This document shows positions 9,726 to 19,597 of a DNA stretch of 64,000 nt, in pieces; the stretch's first letter is position 1, and the number at the start of each line of letters is the position of its first letter. A program made the position numbers and the translations under genes. Where the stretch lies: assembly GCA_030647905.1 (NCBI GenBank), contig JAUSJA010000007.1, positions 1 through 64,000 on the forward strand, in the 5' to 3' direction. Below the pieces are notes generated by a model that saw only the letters and a list, made by a program, of their open reading frames with translations, did no database searches and was not told where the DNA came from. This DNA comes from Gemmatimonadaceae bacterium (GTDB lineage: Bacteria; Gemmatimonadota; Gemmatimonadetes; Gemmatimonadales; Gemmatimonadaceae).

Positions 9726-10969
9726 TGCGGCGCATTGTCGCGGATTATCCGCTCGTCATCACCGCGCTGCTGCTGTCAATCTTCGGAGTAGCGATGGTTT
9801 ACTCCGCCGGGCAGACGGACACGCCGACAGCTGTCGCGCGCGTCTACAAGTCGCAGATCGTCTGGTTGGGCATCGGAATGCTCGGCGCGTACGGAATCAG
9901 CCGTTCGTCGGTGCGATTCATTGAGTGGGTGACGCTGCCGGCGTACATTTTGTCCATCCTGCTGCTCGCGGCGACGCTGGTCATTGGGTCTGGAGCGGGC
10001 ACGGCCGCATCCACCAAAAGCTGGCTGGCGATCGGCGGCGTGCGCATCGGTCAGCCCTCGGAGCTGGCGAAGCTCACGGTAGTGCTGATGCTCGCCCACA
10101 TCCTCGCGGCGCGCAAGGAGCCGCCGAGGTCTCTGCTCGATCTATGGAAGCCGGCGCTCGCGGTTGGCTTGCCATGGCTCATCATCATGCTGCAGCCGGA
10201 CCTCGGCACCGGCATCGTGTTCATTGGCATTTTCTTTGGGATGCTGTACTGGTCCGGCGTGGCGTGGCCGCTTCTTCTTCTGCTTGGAAGCCCGGTGGTC
10301 AGTCTCATTCTGTCGTTCAGCACAGGAATGTGGGGAGCGTGGTTTCTCGTCCTGCTCGCACTCATACTGTACTACAGGCCATATCTCATAGAAGGAATCG
10401 TGCTGCTGGCGGCGAACATCGCAACCGGCGTGGTCGCGCCGATTCTCTGGGAGAAGCTCGCGCCGTACCAGCAGAACCGGCTCAAGGTCTTTCTCGATCC
10501 CGCCGCCGACCCGCGCGCGTCGGGATATCACGTGATCCAGTCGAAGATCGCGATCGGATCGGGAGGACTCTTCGGTCAGGGCTTTACCCTCGGAACGCAG
10601 AAGCGACTGGCATTCCTGCCTGAACAGCACACCGACTTCATCTTCGCCGTCCTTGGCGAGGAGATGGGGTTCCTCGGCGTCACGGTGGCGCTGACGCTCT
10701 TTCTCGTGCTGTTTCTTCGCATCACCCAGATCGCCGGCCGCGCCAACGATTCGTACAGCTCGCTCGTTGCGTTCGGACTCATGGCGAGCTGGTTCGTGCA
10801 CGTCCTGGTGAACGTCGGCATGACGCTCAACCTGATGCCGATCACAGGCATCCCGCTGCCGTTCTTCAGCTACGGCGGGTCATTCATGCTCGCAAGCTGG
10901 TTAGCCATAGGAGTGCTCATGCGCATCTCCGGCGAAGGCCGGGGCAAGGCCGCCTTCCGCACCAGCTGA
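9725..10969 (+). CDS. rodA: Rod shape-determining protein RodA (SEDS glycosyltransferase)
   Basis: Lipid II polymerase of the lateral wall. The 414-residue protein is polytopic (about ten hydrophobic segments) with SEDS landmarks: KSWLAIGGVRIGQPSELAKL early, YQQNRLKVFLDP in the large loop, GSGGLFGQGFTLGTQ, LPEQHTDFIFAVLGEEMGF and the C-terminal TGIPLPFFSYGGSFMLA. It starts one base into the mrdA stop (TGATG). The elongasome set ends here, with 119 noncoding bases before accD. Confidence 0.97.
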   Translation: MRRIVADYPLVITALLLSIFGVAMVYSAGQTDTPTAVARVYKSQIVWLGIGMLGAYGISRSSVRFIEWVTLPAYILSILLLAATLVIGSGAGTAASTKSWLAIGGVRIGQPSELAKLTVVLMLAHILAARKEPPRSLLDLWKPALAVGLPWLIIMLQPDLGTGIVFIGIFFGMLYWSGVAWPLLLLLGSPVVSLILSFSTGMWGAWFLVLLALILYYRPYLIEGIVLLAANIATGVVAPILWEKLAPYQQNRLKVFLDPAADPRASGYHVIQSKIAIGSGGLFGQGFTLGTQKRLAFLPEQHTDFIFAVLGEEMGFLGVTVALTLFLVLFLRITQIAGRANDSYSSLVAFGLMASWFVHVLVNVGMTLNLMPITGIPLPFFSYGGSFMLASWLAIGVLMRISGEGRGKAAFRTS

Positions 10970-11014
10970 GAGTCAATTGTCTGCGAGGTACGAGCGTCGG
11001 CCTGTCTCGCCTGA

Positions 11015-11047
11015 ATCCTCGCGGGATCCTCGCGGGATCCTCGCGGA
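11015..11047. repeat. Three 11-bp tandem repeats between rodA and accD
   Basis: The unit atcctcgcggg occurs at 11015-11025 and 11026-11036, then once more with a final-base change at 11037-11047. No hairpin with a T-run was seen, so it is not an obvious terminator. It sits in the accD leader. Confidence 0.8.
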
Positions 11048-11088
11048 AAACCTTGCCTGTCTCGCACCTCCCGGTCACATTTCTACGA

Positions 11089-11952
11089 ATGGCCTGGTTC
11101 CGCAAAGAAAAGAAGCCCCGACAACCGCGGCGTGAGAAACACGAGATACCCGCGGATGCGTGGGAGAAATGCGAGCGATGCGGACACACCGACATCCGCG
11201 AGAATTTCGTCCGCAACCTGAACGTATGCCCGGGGTGCGACTATCACCGCCGCATACGGGCCATCGAGTACGTCAATCTCCTCCTCGATGAGGGCACCAC
11301 CGAAGAGACCGAAACCGATATTCGATCCACGGATCCCCTCGGTTTCCCCGAGTATCCCGGGCGCCTCGCCAAGGCCATCGCCAAGTCGGGCGAGGGCGAC
11401 GCCATCCTCACGTTCACCGGACAGCTCCTCGAGCTGCCGGTGTGCCTCGGCGTGATGGACTTCGCCTTCATGGGTGGCTCCATGGGATCCGTCGTCGGTG
11501 AGAAGATCGCACGGCTCGGACAGAAGGCGCTGGAGAGAAAGTTCGCGTTCATTCTCGTCTCCTCATCCGGCGGCGCCCGAATGCAGGAGGGAGTGCTCAG
11601 CCTGATGCAGATGGCGAAGGCCGCGGCCATCCTGTCGCAGCTTGCCGAACGTCGTATTCCATACGTTTCGATTCTCACGAACCCGACGACCGGCGGAGTC
11701 AGTGCGAGCTTCGCCATGCTCGGTGACGCCATCCTCGCCGAGCCGGGCGCTGTCATCGGGTTCGCCGGGCCTCGCGTCATCAAGCAGACGATCGGGCAGG
11801 ATCTCCCCGAAGGATTCCAGACGTCAGAATTCCTCCTCGAGCACGGAATGGTTGACGCAGTCGTGCAGCGCAAGGATCTCAAGCAGACGGTGGGACAACT
11901 CCTGCGGCACATGAGTGGCAAGCCCGCGGCAGCGGGGTGGACAGCGGCCTGA
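11089..11952 (+). CDS. accD: Acetyl-CoA carboxylase carboxyltransferase subunit beta
   Basis: Carboxyltransferase half-subunit that, with AccA, moves CO2 from biotin to acetyl-CoA in fatty acid synthesis. An N-terminal zinc ribbon is visible at C28, C31, C47 and C50. The crotonase-type core follows, with MGGSMGSVVGEKI and SSSGGARMQEG oxyanion-region motifs. The 287-residue length is normal. The ATG at 11089 (MAWFRKEKK) is the family-like start; the open frame from a TTG at 11053 adds 12 unlikely residues. accA is not in the window. Confidence 0.95.
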   Translation: MAWFRKEKKPRQPRREKHEIPADAWEKCERCGHTDIRENFVRNLNVCPGCDYHRRIRAIEYVNLLLDEGTTEETETDIRSTDPLGFPEYPGRLAKAIAKSGEGDAILTFTGQLLELPVCLGVMDFAFMGGSMGSVVGEKIARLGQKALERKFAFILVSSSGGARMQEGVLSLMQMAKAAAILSQLAERRIPYVSILTNPTTGGVSASFAMLGDAILAEPGAVIGFAGPRVIKQTIGQDLPEGFQTSEFLLEHGMVDAVVQRKDLKQTVGQLLRHMSGKPAAAGWTAA

Positions 11953-13220
11953 CCTCATATCGCTCCGCGCTCGACGCGCTCTTTGCGCGGACGGGCGCGA
12001 CTTCGAAGTACGGGCTCGAGCGCACATTCGAATTCCTGCGGTTGCTCGGGAATCCGCAGCAGAGAATCAAGACCTTCCATGTGGCCGGCACCAACGGGAA
12101 GGGAAGCGTCGTCGCCACGCTTTACGCCCTGCTCAGGTCCAGGGGAATAAGGGTCGGACGCTACATGTCGCCGCATCTCATCGACTTTCGCGAACGGATC
12201 GTCGTGGACGATAATGCGATCGGCGAGCAATACGTGCTCGGGTTTCTCGATCGCTGGGGCCCGTCGGCGGAACGGCTTGGCGCGACGTTCTTCGAGATAA
12301 CGACGTGCATGGCTCTGGACTACTTCGCGTCGTACGAAGTGGATGTCGCGGTCATCGAGACGGGACTCGGCGGGCGTCTCGATTCCACAAACGTGATTCA
12401 ACCGCTCGTAGCCGGCATCACATCCATCGCGCTCGACCACCAGGAATACCTCGGCGACACCGAGGAGCTGATCGCGCGGGAGAAAGCCGGGATATTCAAG
12501 CCAGGCGTGCCGTCGGTGATCGGAGCGATGTTCACCGAAGCGCGGGTGGCGATCTGTCGCACCGCCGCGGATGCGGGCGTGGCCGCGGTAATAGATGCGA
12601 CACGGCTATATCAGACGAGCAACGTCACGCTGACGGCGAATGGCACGAGCTTCACGGTGACACACGGCGCCGAATCAGCGGACTTGACCATCGGTCTCAC
12701 AGGAATGGCGCAGGCGGATAATGCTGCCGTCGCGCTGTCAATGTTGCACGCCGCCGGGAGTCCCTGGGCGGTGAGTCTCGAGGAAGCGCGTGACGTGCTG
12801 CCGTCCGTTCTGCTGCCGGGCCGGTTTCAGCGTGTCGGCCCTTACATTCTCGACGTCGCGCACAACCCCAACGGGATGAAGTCTTTCGTCGCGACGTTGG
12901 CCGCGGTTGGCGTCAGTCATCCCGCGACCGCTGTGGTGGGCGTGCTGAACGACAAGGATTGGCGGCAGATGCTCTCCATTCTTGCAACCGCGGCTGATTC
13001 GATCGTTCTGGTCGCGCCGCCGAGCGCGCCGCCACAGCGCGCGTGGCACCCTGAAGAAGCGCTCGCGTTCGCGGAGTCGCAGGGCATATCCGCATCGGTG
13101 GATCCGGATTTTGCTCATGCCGTACAGACAGCGCCGGCAGCCGCCGAGTCCGTTCTCGTCACCGGATCGTTCCACACGGTTGGCGACGCGCTCCTGACAC
13201 TCGGGGAAACCACGCTCTAG
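11937..13220 (+). CDS. folC: Folylpolyglutamate synthase / dihydrofolate synthase
   Basis: Mur-ligase-family enzyme that adds glutamate to dihydropteroate and folates. The P-loop FHVAGTNGKGSV lies near residue 48, followed by YMSPHLIDFRERI and the ATP/Mg motif ETGLGGRLDSTN. The C-terminal Rossmann domain has LDVAHNPNGMKSF. The GTG start at 11937 overlaps accD by 16 bases; accD-folC order is widespread. folB and folK lie about 40 kb away in the trp-pan block. Confidence 0.94.
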   Translation: MDSGLTSYRSALDALFARTGATSKYGLERTFEFLRLLGNPQQRIKTFHVAGTNGKGSVVATLYALLRSRGIRVGRYMSPHLIDFRERIVVDDNAIGEQYVLGFLDRWGPSAERLGATFFEITTCMALDYFASYEVDVAVIETGLGGRLDSTNVIQPLVAGITSIALDHQEYLGDTEELIAREKAGIFKPGVPSVIGAMFTEARVAICRTAADAGVAAVIDATRLYQTSNVTLTANGTSFTVTHGAESADLTIGLTGMAQADNAAVALSMLHAAGSPWAVSLEEARDVLPSVLLPGRFQRVGPYILDVAHNPNGMKSFVATLAAVGVSHPATAVVGVLNDKDWRQMLSILATAADSIVLVAPPSAPPQRAWHPEEALAFAESQGISASVDPDFAHAVQTAPAAAESVLVTGSFHTVGDALLTLGETTL

Positions 13221-13238
13221 AATGCCTCATATGCTTGC

Positions 13239-13263
13239 AGCTAAGTCCATGTAGGACGTAGCT
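13239..13263 (+). other. Small hairpin in the hisS leader
   Basis: AGCTAAGTCC at 13239-13248 pairs with GGACGTAGCT at 13254-13263 around the loop ATGTA, with one internal mismatch. It ends seven bases before the hisS ATG and is not followed by a T-run, so it could mask the start region rather than terminate. Function is unknown. Confidence 0.45.
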
Positions 13264-13270
13264 TTGTGCA

Positions 13271-14581
13271 ATGGCGCAGGGAGCTTTACCCGGGTTCAGA
13301 GACTTCTATCCAGAGCAATTCGCGGAGCGCGCTTACATCATGAGCGTATGGCGCCGCGTACTGCGGCGCTATGCATTTATGGAGTACGACGGCCCGCCGC
13401 TCGAGCATCTCGACCTGTATCGCAAGAAGAGCGGTGACGAGCTCGTCGGTCAGCTTTACTCGTTCACGGACAAAGGTGACCGAGAGGTCGCGTTGAGACC
13501 GGAGATGACTCCGACTCTCGCGCGAATGGTTGCGGCTCGCGCCAATTCCCTCCGGAAGCCGGTGCGCTGGTTCTCCATTCCACAGCTGTTCCGGTACGAG
13601 CGCCAGCAGAAGGGAAGGTTGCGCGAGCACTTTCAGCTCAACGCCGACATCGTCGGCGAGCCTGGCGTAACCGCCGACGCGGAGCTCCTCGCGCTCGCGC
13701 TCGACGTCATGCGCGAGTTCGGGCTCAGCAGCGGCGACGTCAACGCGCGCGTTTCGGACAGGCGGCTTCTTCAGTCGCTGCTCGCTCACGCCGGCGTTGC
13801 CGACGAATCGCTGGCCTCCGTCTACGCGGTGATCGACAAGCGCGGGCGTGAGCCGGCGGATGTCTCGCGCAAGAAGCTCATCAAGGCAACCGGGGGCGAG
13901 AGAATCGCCGACACTGTGGAAGAGATTCTCTCCTGCCGCGACGTTGAGTCGCTGACCGCACGCTACAGTGCAGTGTCTGCCGCCGCCGGGCATATCCAGC
14001 GAATGCGGGATTATCTGGATCATCTGGGCTCGCTTGGCTTTGCGGGATGGGTGCGGCTGGATCTGTCCGTCGTACGCGGGCTCGCGTACTACACGGGTAT
14101 TGTATTCGAGCTTTTTGATACGGCTGGCGAGTATCGCGCGATCTGCGGTGGAGGCAGGTATGACACGCTGCTTCAGACGCTCGGTGGAGTGGATCTTCCC
14201 GCGCTCGGATTCGGAATGGGCGACGTGGTGCTCGGTGAGCTGCTTCACGGCCGGGGACTGATGCCAACCATCGAACAGCGGACCGATTATTGGGTGGCCG
14301 GAGAGGACGAGTCCATGATCGGCGACGTCATGCGCGTCGCGGCCGAGCTTCGACGGAGGGATCGCAGCGCGGAGTACGCGCTCAAGCCGCAACAGCTCTC
14401 CCGCCAGTTGAAAGCGGCGTCGGCGGCCGGCGCCGACAACGCAGTACTGCTCAAGCGCGAGGCATTCGCGCGCGGTGAAATCACCGTGAAGGACATGAAG
14501 GCCGGCACGGAGCAATCGCTCTCGCTCGACGACTTCTTTAATTCACTGAAACAGGACCGATGGCCGACGACAAGAAGCTGA
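13271..14581 (+). CDS. hisS: Histidine--tRNA ligase
   Basis: Class II aminoacyl-tRNA synthetase of 436 residues. Motif 2 region ALRPEMTPTLARM and RYERQQKGRLREHFQLN are visible. The histidine-specific loop reads RGLAYYTGIVFE, the variant with Ala where many bacteria have Asp, and is followed by ICGGGRYDTL. The C-terminal anticodon-binding domain (DYWVAGEDE to the end) is present, which argues against the shorter HisZ paralogue. It overlaps proS by 22 bases. Confidence 0.92.
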   Translation: MAQGALPGFRDFYPEQFAERAYIMSVWRRVLRRYAFMEYDGPPLEHLDLYRKKSGDELVGQLYSFTDKGDREVALRPEMTPTLARMVAARANSLRKPVRWFSIPQLFRYERQQKGRLREHFQLNADIVGEPGVTADAELLALALDVMREFGLSSGDVNARVSDRRLLQSLLAHAGVADESLASVYAVIDKRGREPADVSRKKLIKATGGERIADTVEEILSCRDVESLTARYSAVSAAAGHIQRMRDYLDHLGSLGFAGWVRLDLSVVRGLAYYTGIVFELFDTAGEYRAICGGGRYDTLLQTLGGVDLPALGFGMGDVVLGELLHGRGLMPTIEQRTDYWVAGEDESMIGDVMRVAAELRRRDRSAEYALKPQQLSRQLKAASAAGADNAVLLKREAFARGEITVKDMKAGTEQSLSLDDFFNSLKQDRWPTTRS

Positions 14582-16029
14582 CCGCACGCGCCCAGGATTT
14601 CAGCGCCTGGTATAACGAAACCGTACTGCGCGCCGAGCTGGCGGATTACTCACCGGTGCGTGGCTGCATGGTCATTCGCCCGCGCGGGTACGGCATCTGG
14701 GAACGGATGCAGCGCCAGCTCGATACGGTCTTCAAGGACACCGGTCACGAGAACGCGTACTTCCCGCTGCTCATTCCGGAAAGCTTCATGCACAAGGAAG
14801 CCGAGCACATCGAAGGCTTCGCGCCGGAGACGGCGGTAGTCACGCACGGCGGCGGCAAGAAGCTGGATGAGCCGCTCGTGATACGGCCCACCTCCGAGAC
14901 GATCATCTACGCGATGTTCGCCAAGTGGGTGCAGAGCTATCGCGATCTTCCCCTGCTCATCAACCAGTGGGCGAACGTCGTGCGGTGGGAGATGCGCACG
15001 CGCCTTTTCCTGCGAACGCTCGAGTTCCTCTGGCAGGAGGGACACACGGCGCACGCGACCGAAGCCGAGGCCGAGGAAGAGACGCGCAAGATGCTGAACG
15101 TCTATCGCGATTTCATGGAAGGGTGGATGGCGATGCCTGTCATCACCGGCATCAAGACGGATTGGGAGAAGTTCGCCGGCGCGCTGCGCACGTATTCGTG
15201 CGAGGCGATGATGCAGGACAACAAGGCGTTGCAGGCCGGCACTTCGCACAATCTCGGGCAGAACTTCGCGAAGGCGTTCGAGCTCAAGTTCCAGACCGAG
15301 TCTGGCGGCACCGAGTTCGCGTGGAACACGAGCTGGGGAGTCTCGACGCGGCTGATCGGCGGGCTGGTGATGACGCATGGCGACGACTTCGGCCTGCGGG
15401 TCCCGCCACTGCTTGCGCCGATCGAGCTGGTGATCGTTCCCATCTGGCGTACGGACGAGGACAAGGCGAGAGTGCTCGAGGCGGCGCGAAACATCACCGC
15501 GACGCTCAACGGCTGGGAGCGCCGCAAGACCGGCAAGCTTCGCGTCCATCTCGATGACCGCGAAGGAATGACGCCGGGCGCCAAGTACTACGAGTGGGAG
15601 CTCCGCGGCATTCCGCTCCGCCTCGAGTTCGGTCCGCGCGATCTCGACGCCAGTCAGTGCGTGCTTGTCCGTCGCGACAACCGTGTCAAGCGCACCGTCA
15701 CGCTCGACTCGATCGGCGAGGACGTGGCCGATCTGCTGAGCATGATGCAGACCGACATGCGCGTCGAAGCGTTCGAGCGCCGCGAGGCCAACAGCTATCG
15801 CGGCGACATGACGTACGATCGCTTTCGCGGGATCATGGAGGGTGCGGGCGGCTTCGTCTATGCCGGCTTCTGCGGAAATCCCGCGTGCGAACAGGCGATC
15901 AAGGAGGAGACAAAGGCCACCATACGAGTTCTTCCCGACGAGGAGTTCAGGTCGGCTGACGCGCCCACGCATTGTCTCAAGTGCGGGGCGGCCTCGGTCG
16001 TCGAGGCCCTCTGGGCGAAGGCGTATTGA
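14560..16029 (+). CDS. proS: Proline--tRNA ligase, archaeal/eukaryotic type
   Basis: Class II synthetase of 489 residues. It is of the short ProS type 3 without the bacterial editing insertion: after RPTSETIIYAMFAKW the sequence passes directly to NQWANVVRWEMRTRLFLRT. The C-terminal zinc-binding region typical of this type is present, with C438, C443, C472 and C475. The ATG at 14560 lies inside the hisS end, giving a 22-base overlap. Bacteria with this form usually acquired it early from archaea; no recent transfer signal is evident. Confidence 0.95.
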   Translation: MADDKKLTARAQDFSAWYNETVLRAELADYSPVRGCMVIRPRGYGIWERMQRQLDTVFKDTGHENAYFPLLIPESFMHKEAEHIEGFAPETAVVTHGGGKKLDEPLVIRPTSETIIYAMFAKWVQSYRDLPLLINQWANVVRWEMRTRLFLRTLEFLWQEGHTAHATEAEAEEETRKMLNVYRDFMEGWMAMPVITGIKTDWEKFAGALRTYSCEAMMQDNKALQAGTSHNLGQNFAKAFELKFQTESGGTEFAWNTSWGVSTRLIGGLVMTHGDDFGLRVPPLLAPIELVIVPIWRTDEDKARVLEAARNITATLNGWERRKTGKLRVHLDDREGMTPGAKYYEWELRGIPLRLEFGPRDLDASQCVLVRRDNRVKRTVTLDSIGEDVADLLSMMQTDMRVEAFERREANSYRGDMTYDRFRGIMEGAGGFVYAGFCGNPACEQAIKEETKATIRVLPDEEFRSADAPTHCLKCGAASVVEALWAKAY

Positions 16030-17363
16030 CTCCCGCCCGGACGGCAGCCGTTTCAGCCGCCGCCGCAAAGGCAAAAGATCCCGGCGTGCCCAGTGAAGTG
16101 GGCTTCGTGCGCCGAGACGGTGTTCTCGAATGCGATGGCGTTTCCCTCGATGCGATCGCCGACGCGGTGGGCACGCCGGCGTACGTGTACAGCGTAGCCG
16201 CCATCGAGGCGCAGTACGCCAGCCTGTCCGGCGCGCTCGCGCGGGTGCCCCATCGCCTGCACTACAGCGTCAAGGCAAACTCGAACCTCGCCATACTCGG
16301 CATCCTCAAGCGGCTCGGCTCCGGCGTGGACATTGTCTCGGGCGGTGAGATGTATCGCGCGCAGTCGGCCGGCTTTTCGGGAAAGGACATAGTCTTCAGC
16401 GGAGTTGGGAAGACGAAGCGCGAGATGAAGGAAGCTCTCACGCTCGGCGTGCTGATGATCAACGTCGAGTCGGAGGAGGAGCTCGAGCTGTGGGATGAGG
16501 TAGCCGGCAGAATGGGAAAGCAGGTGCCCGTCGCTCTCCGCGTGAACCCCGAGGTCATGGTGGACACTCCACACCCGTACACGCGGACTGGAGTGAAGGG
16601 GATGAAATTCGGAATCCCCTTTGACGAGACGCTGATCGTCGCGAAGCGCGCGCTCGCCATGAAGAACGTCTCGCTCGTGGGTCTCGACATGCACGTCGGC
16701 TCGCAAATCTCGCAGTTCGAGCCGTACGAGATCGGCCTCGGACGGCTGCGCCAGCTGAAGACGGAGATCGAAGCGGCCGGAGCGACGGAGCTTCGGTATC
16801 TCGACATCGGCGGCGGGCTCGCTGTCTCGTACGACGCCGAGCACCCGATCGACGTGAATGCGTTCGCCGAGGTGGTCGAGCGGATGGTCGGCCCCACCGG
16901 CCTCAGCGTGATCGTCGAGCCGGGACGTTACCTCGTCGGAAACGCGGGCGTCCTGCTCACTCGCGTGTTGTACCGGAAGCGCAGCGGAGGAAAGCAGTTC
17001 ATGATCGTGGACGCGGGGATGAACGATCTGATCCGGCCTTCGCACTACAACGCGTATCATCGCATCGAGGCGGTCAACCCGACCGGCGCAAGGACCATCG
17101 CGGACGTCGTCGGTCCCGTGTGCGAGAGTGGCGACTTCCTTGGCCTGCACCGCGACGTGGACGACGCCCAGCCCGGAGATCTCGTTGCGGTTCTTTCCGC
17201 AGGGGCGTACGGATTCGTGATGGCGTCGAACTACAACTCACGCCCGCGTGTCGCCGAGGTTCTGGTCGAGCGCGGCCGCATCGGCGTCGTGACCGAGAGA
17301 GAGCAGTACACCGATCTCGTGCGAAAGGAACGACTCGAGCCAGAATGGAGAATCGTCCAGTGA
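16026..17363 (+). CDS. lysA: Diaminopimelate decarboxylase
   Basis: PLP-dependent last step of lysine synthesis. Fold-type III motifs are clear: HYSVKANSN with the Schiff-base lysine, GSGVDIVSGGEM, the glycine-rich phosphate loop LDIGGGLAVSYD, and the C-terminal CESGDFLG and GAYGFVMASNYN. The start is uncertain. The frame is open back to 15972, but a TTG at 16026 overlaps the proS stop (TTGA) with GAAGG just upstream, matching the coupling style of this region. GTG at 16086 is another option. Confidence 0.92.
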   Translation: MTPARTAAVSAAAAKAKDPGVPSEVGFVRRDGVLECDGVSLDAIADAVGTPAYVYSVAAIEAQYASLSGALARVPHRLHYSVKANSNLAILGILKRLGSGVDIVSGGEMYRAQSAGFSGKDIVFSGVGKTKREMKEALTLGVLMINVESEEELELWDEVAGRMGKQVPVALRVNPEVMVDTPHPYTRTGVKGMKFGIPFDETLIVAKRALAMKNVSLVGLDMHVGSQISQFEPYEIGLGRLRQLKTEIEAAGATELRYLDIGGGLAVSYDAEHPIDVNAFAEVVERMVGPTGLSVIVEPGRYLVGNAGVLLTRVLYRKRSGGKQFMIVDAGMNDLIRPSHYNAYHRIEAVNPTGARTIADVVGPVCESGDFLGLHRDVDDAQPGDLVAVLSAGAYGFVMASNYNSRPRVAEVLVERGRIGVVTEREQYTDLVRKERLEPEWRIVQ

Positions 17364-17848
17364 AGATCGGACTGCTTGCCGATACGCACGACCGCGTGCC
17401 CGCGATCGAGGAGCTGCTGCAGGTGATGCTCTCGAAGGGGGTCTCGCTGGTGATGCACGCCGGCGACTATTGCTCGCCATTCGCGCTCGATCCGTTCAAC
17501 GACTCGAACATTGCGTTGCTCGGAATCTTCGGGCGTAACGACGGCGATCCCGAGGCGCTCAGGGCAACGGCCGCGCGCGGCGTGGGAATGGAGCTGTACG
17601 AGTCGCCGCACAGCTTCGAGGTGTCGGGGCACCGGATTCTGATCGTCCACGACATTGGCGAGGTGAACCGGCGCTCCATCAGCGCACACAACTTCGTCGT
17701 GCACGGATCGACTCACCGGCAGGAGACCGTGACGCGCGACGCGACGCTCATCGTGAACCCGGGCGAGGCGTGCGGGTGGCTCACCGGAGTCTGTAGCGGC
17801 GCGATACTGGATCTCGAGACGAGGGAAGTGGAAGTCGTGACAATATGA
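17360..17848 (+). CDS. YfcE/MJ0936-like metallophosphoesterase
   Basis: Calcineurin-like phosphodiesterase of 162 residues. Metal-binding motifs in order are [28 protein letters not shown] and VHGSTHRQ, i.e. the D-H, GD, GNxD-like, H and GHTH-like sites of the family. GRND replaces GNCD and GSTH replaces GHTH. The GTG at 17360 overlaps the lysA stop (GTGA), and [11 protein letters not shown] aligns with the family start. The in vivo substrate is unknown. It lies between lysA and guaA. Confidence 0.85.
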   Translation: MKIGLLADTHDRVPAIEELLQVMLSKGVSLVMHAGDYCSPFALDPFNDSNIALLGIFGRNDGDPEALRATAARGVGMELYESPHSFEVSGHRILIVHDIGEVNRRSISAHNFVVHGSTHRQETVTRDATLIVNPGEACGWLTGVCSGAILDLETREVEVVTI

Positions 17849-19389
17849 GCAGCCGGATTCTCATCCTCGATTACGGGTCGCAGTACACGCAGCTGATCGC
17901 ACGACGAGTGAGGGAAGCGCGTGTCTATTCCGAGATCCATCCGCCAACGAAAAGCGTCGAATGGATCAGGGACTGGAAGCCAACGGGAATCATACTCAGC
18001 GGAGGGCCGAGCTCGGTCTACGGGGAGAACGCGCCGACGATTGACCCGGCCGTGCTGGATGTCGCACCGATGCTCGGCATCTGCTACGGGATGCAGCTGA
18101 TTGCGTACGTGCTTGGAGCGGACGTGAAGCGTGCCGGCCGTCGCGAGTACGGACGGGCCGAGATCCAGGTCGCCGAATCAGGCGGGCTGTTCGAGGGGTT
18201 CGAAGCTGGCGAAGAGTTCTCGGCGTGGATGAGCCACGGCGATCACATCGAGTCACCCCCCGGCGGCTACGTCACGATTGCTGCGAGCAGTGGCAATCCG
18301 GTGACCGCGTTCAGACATGAGTCGAAGCCGGTGTACGGTGTCCAGTTTCATCCGGAAGTGGCGCACACGCCGCGCGGCGGCGAGATCATATCGAACTTTC
18401 TCTTCGGCATCTGCGGCGCCAAAGCCGACTGGACTACCGGCGCATTCGTGGCAACCGAGATCGCGCGGATCAAGGCGATGGTTGGCGACGCCAACGTCAT
18501 CTGCGGCTTGTCCGGCGGAGTGGATTCGGCGGTTGCGGCGGCTCTCGTGCATCGCGCGGTGGGCGACCGGTTGACTTGCATATTCGTGGACACGGGATTG
18601 CTCCGGATGCGCGAGCGCGAGCAGGTCGAGCGCACGTTCAGCCAGCACATGGGGATGAAGCTCGTCACCGCGGACGCGTCCGACAGATTCCTTGGCGCGC
18701 TAGCGGGTGTCGAGGATCCCGAACAGAAGCGAACGGTAATCGGTCACACTTTCATAGACGTATTCGAGGACGCGACGGCGAAAGCGGGAAGCGACGCGAA
18801 ATTCCTGGTGCAGGGAACTCTTTACCCCGACGTCATCGAGTCGTCGTCGCCCACCGGTGGTCCGTCGGTGACGATCAAGACGCATCACAACGTCGGAGGG
18901 CTCAAGCCGGGAATGCGCTTCGGCCTCATCGAGCCGCTGCGCGAGCTATTCAAGGACGAAGTGCGGAACGTCGGCCGGGAGCTCGGCCTTCCCGAAGAGA
19001 TGGTCGGTCGGCATCCATTCCCCGGGCCCGGCCTGGCGATCCGGATCCTCAGCGACGTCACTCGCGCCAAGCTCGACGTGCTCCGCGCGGCGGATGCGAT
19101 CTACCTGGAGGAGATCCGCGCTGCCGGCCTCTACGACAGTATCTGGCAGGCGTTCGCGGTCCTGCTGCCGGTGCGGAGCGTAGGCGTCATGGGAGACGAG
19201 CGTACCTACGAGAACGTGCTCGGCCTGCGAGCGGTGAACAGCACTGACGGAATGACGGCCGACTGGTTCCCGTTCCCGCACGATATCCTCGCGCGCATCT
19301 CGAACCGGATAATCAACGAGGTGGGCGGGATCAATCGTGTTGTCTACGATATCAGCTCCAAGCCGCCGTCGACCATCGAGTGGGAGTAG
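17845..19389 (+). CDS. guaA: GMP synthase (glutamine-hydrolysing)
   Basis: Amination of XMP to GMP. The 514-residue two-domain enzyme has a class I amidotransferase domain with nucleophile C80 in GICYGMQ and FHPEVAHT supplying the catalytic His/Glu. The ATP-pyrophosphatase domain has the loop [12 protein letters not shown]. The C-terminal dimerisation region ([22 protein letters not shown]) is intact. It overlaps the phosphoesterase by ATGA. It ends the first plus-strand run. Confidence 0.97.
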   Translation: MSSRILILDYGSQYTQLIARRVREARVYSEIHPPTKSVEWIRDWKPTGIILSGGPSSVYGENAPTIDPAVLDVAPMLGICYGMQLIAYVLGADVKRAGRREYGRAEIQVAESGGLFEGFEAGEEFSAWMSHGDHIESPPGGYVTIAASSGNPVTAFRHESKPVYGVQFHPEVAHTPRGGEIISNFLFGICGAKADWTTGAFVATEIARIKAMVGDANVICGLSGGVDSAVAAALVHRAVGDRLTCIFVDTGLLRMREREQVERTFSQHMGMKLVTADASDRFLGALAGVEDPEQKRTVIGHTFIDVFEDATAKAGSDAKFLVQGTLYPDVIESSSPTGGPSVTIKTHHNVGGLKPGMRFGLIEPLRELFKDEVRNVGRELGLPEEMVGRHPFPGPGLAIRILSDVTRAKLDVLRAADAIYLEEIRAAGLYDSIWQAFAVLLPVRSVGVMGDERTYENVLGLRAVNSTDGMTADWFPFPHDILARISNRIINEVGGINRVVYDISSKPPSTIEWE

Positions 19390-19408
19390 GGCAAGAGCGA
19401 AAAGCGAG

Positions 19409-19570
19409 AACACAGATGGCACCGATGGGCACAGACGGCGCAGGCGGATCCCTGTCTCCCATGCCCGAAAGGTCGCCTGGAGGCCGGGCCAGCAAGGAAT
19501 CATGTCGATCCGCTCACCCCCAAATCCCTTCATCTGTGCTCATCTGTGCCCATCTGCGCCATCTGTGGTT
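19409..19570. repeat. Imperfect long inverted repeat, REP-like element
   Basis: The left arm (19409-19448, about aacacagatggcaccgatgg) is matched in reverse complement by the right arm (19531-19570). Both arms are built from short CACAGATG and GGGCACAGA-type units, with about 80 bases between them. It lies in the 208-base gap between convergent guaA and ptsN, the usual place for dispersed palindromic repeats. It could also end transcription from both sides. Copy number in the genome is unknown. Confidence 0.6.
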
Positions 19571-19597
19571 CACCGCACTTCGCTGGCAGCTACTGAT

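Noticed and set aside
13239-13270. T-box or amino-acid riboswitch upstream of hisS
   Set aside because: Only 50 bases separate folC and hisS. There is a single small hairpin, no T-box consensus sequence and no terminator/antiterminator pair.
13271-14581. HisZ, the regulatory paralogue of histidyl-tRNA synthetase
   Set aside because: The C-terminal anticodon-binding domain is present, and the neighbour is proS rather than hisG.
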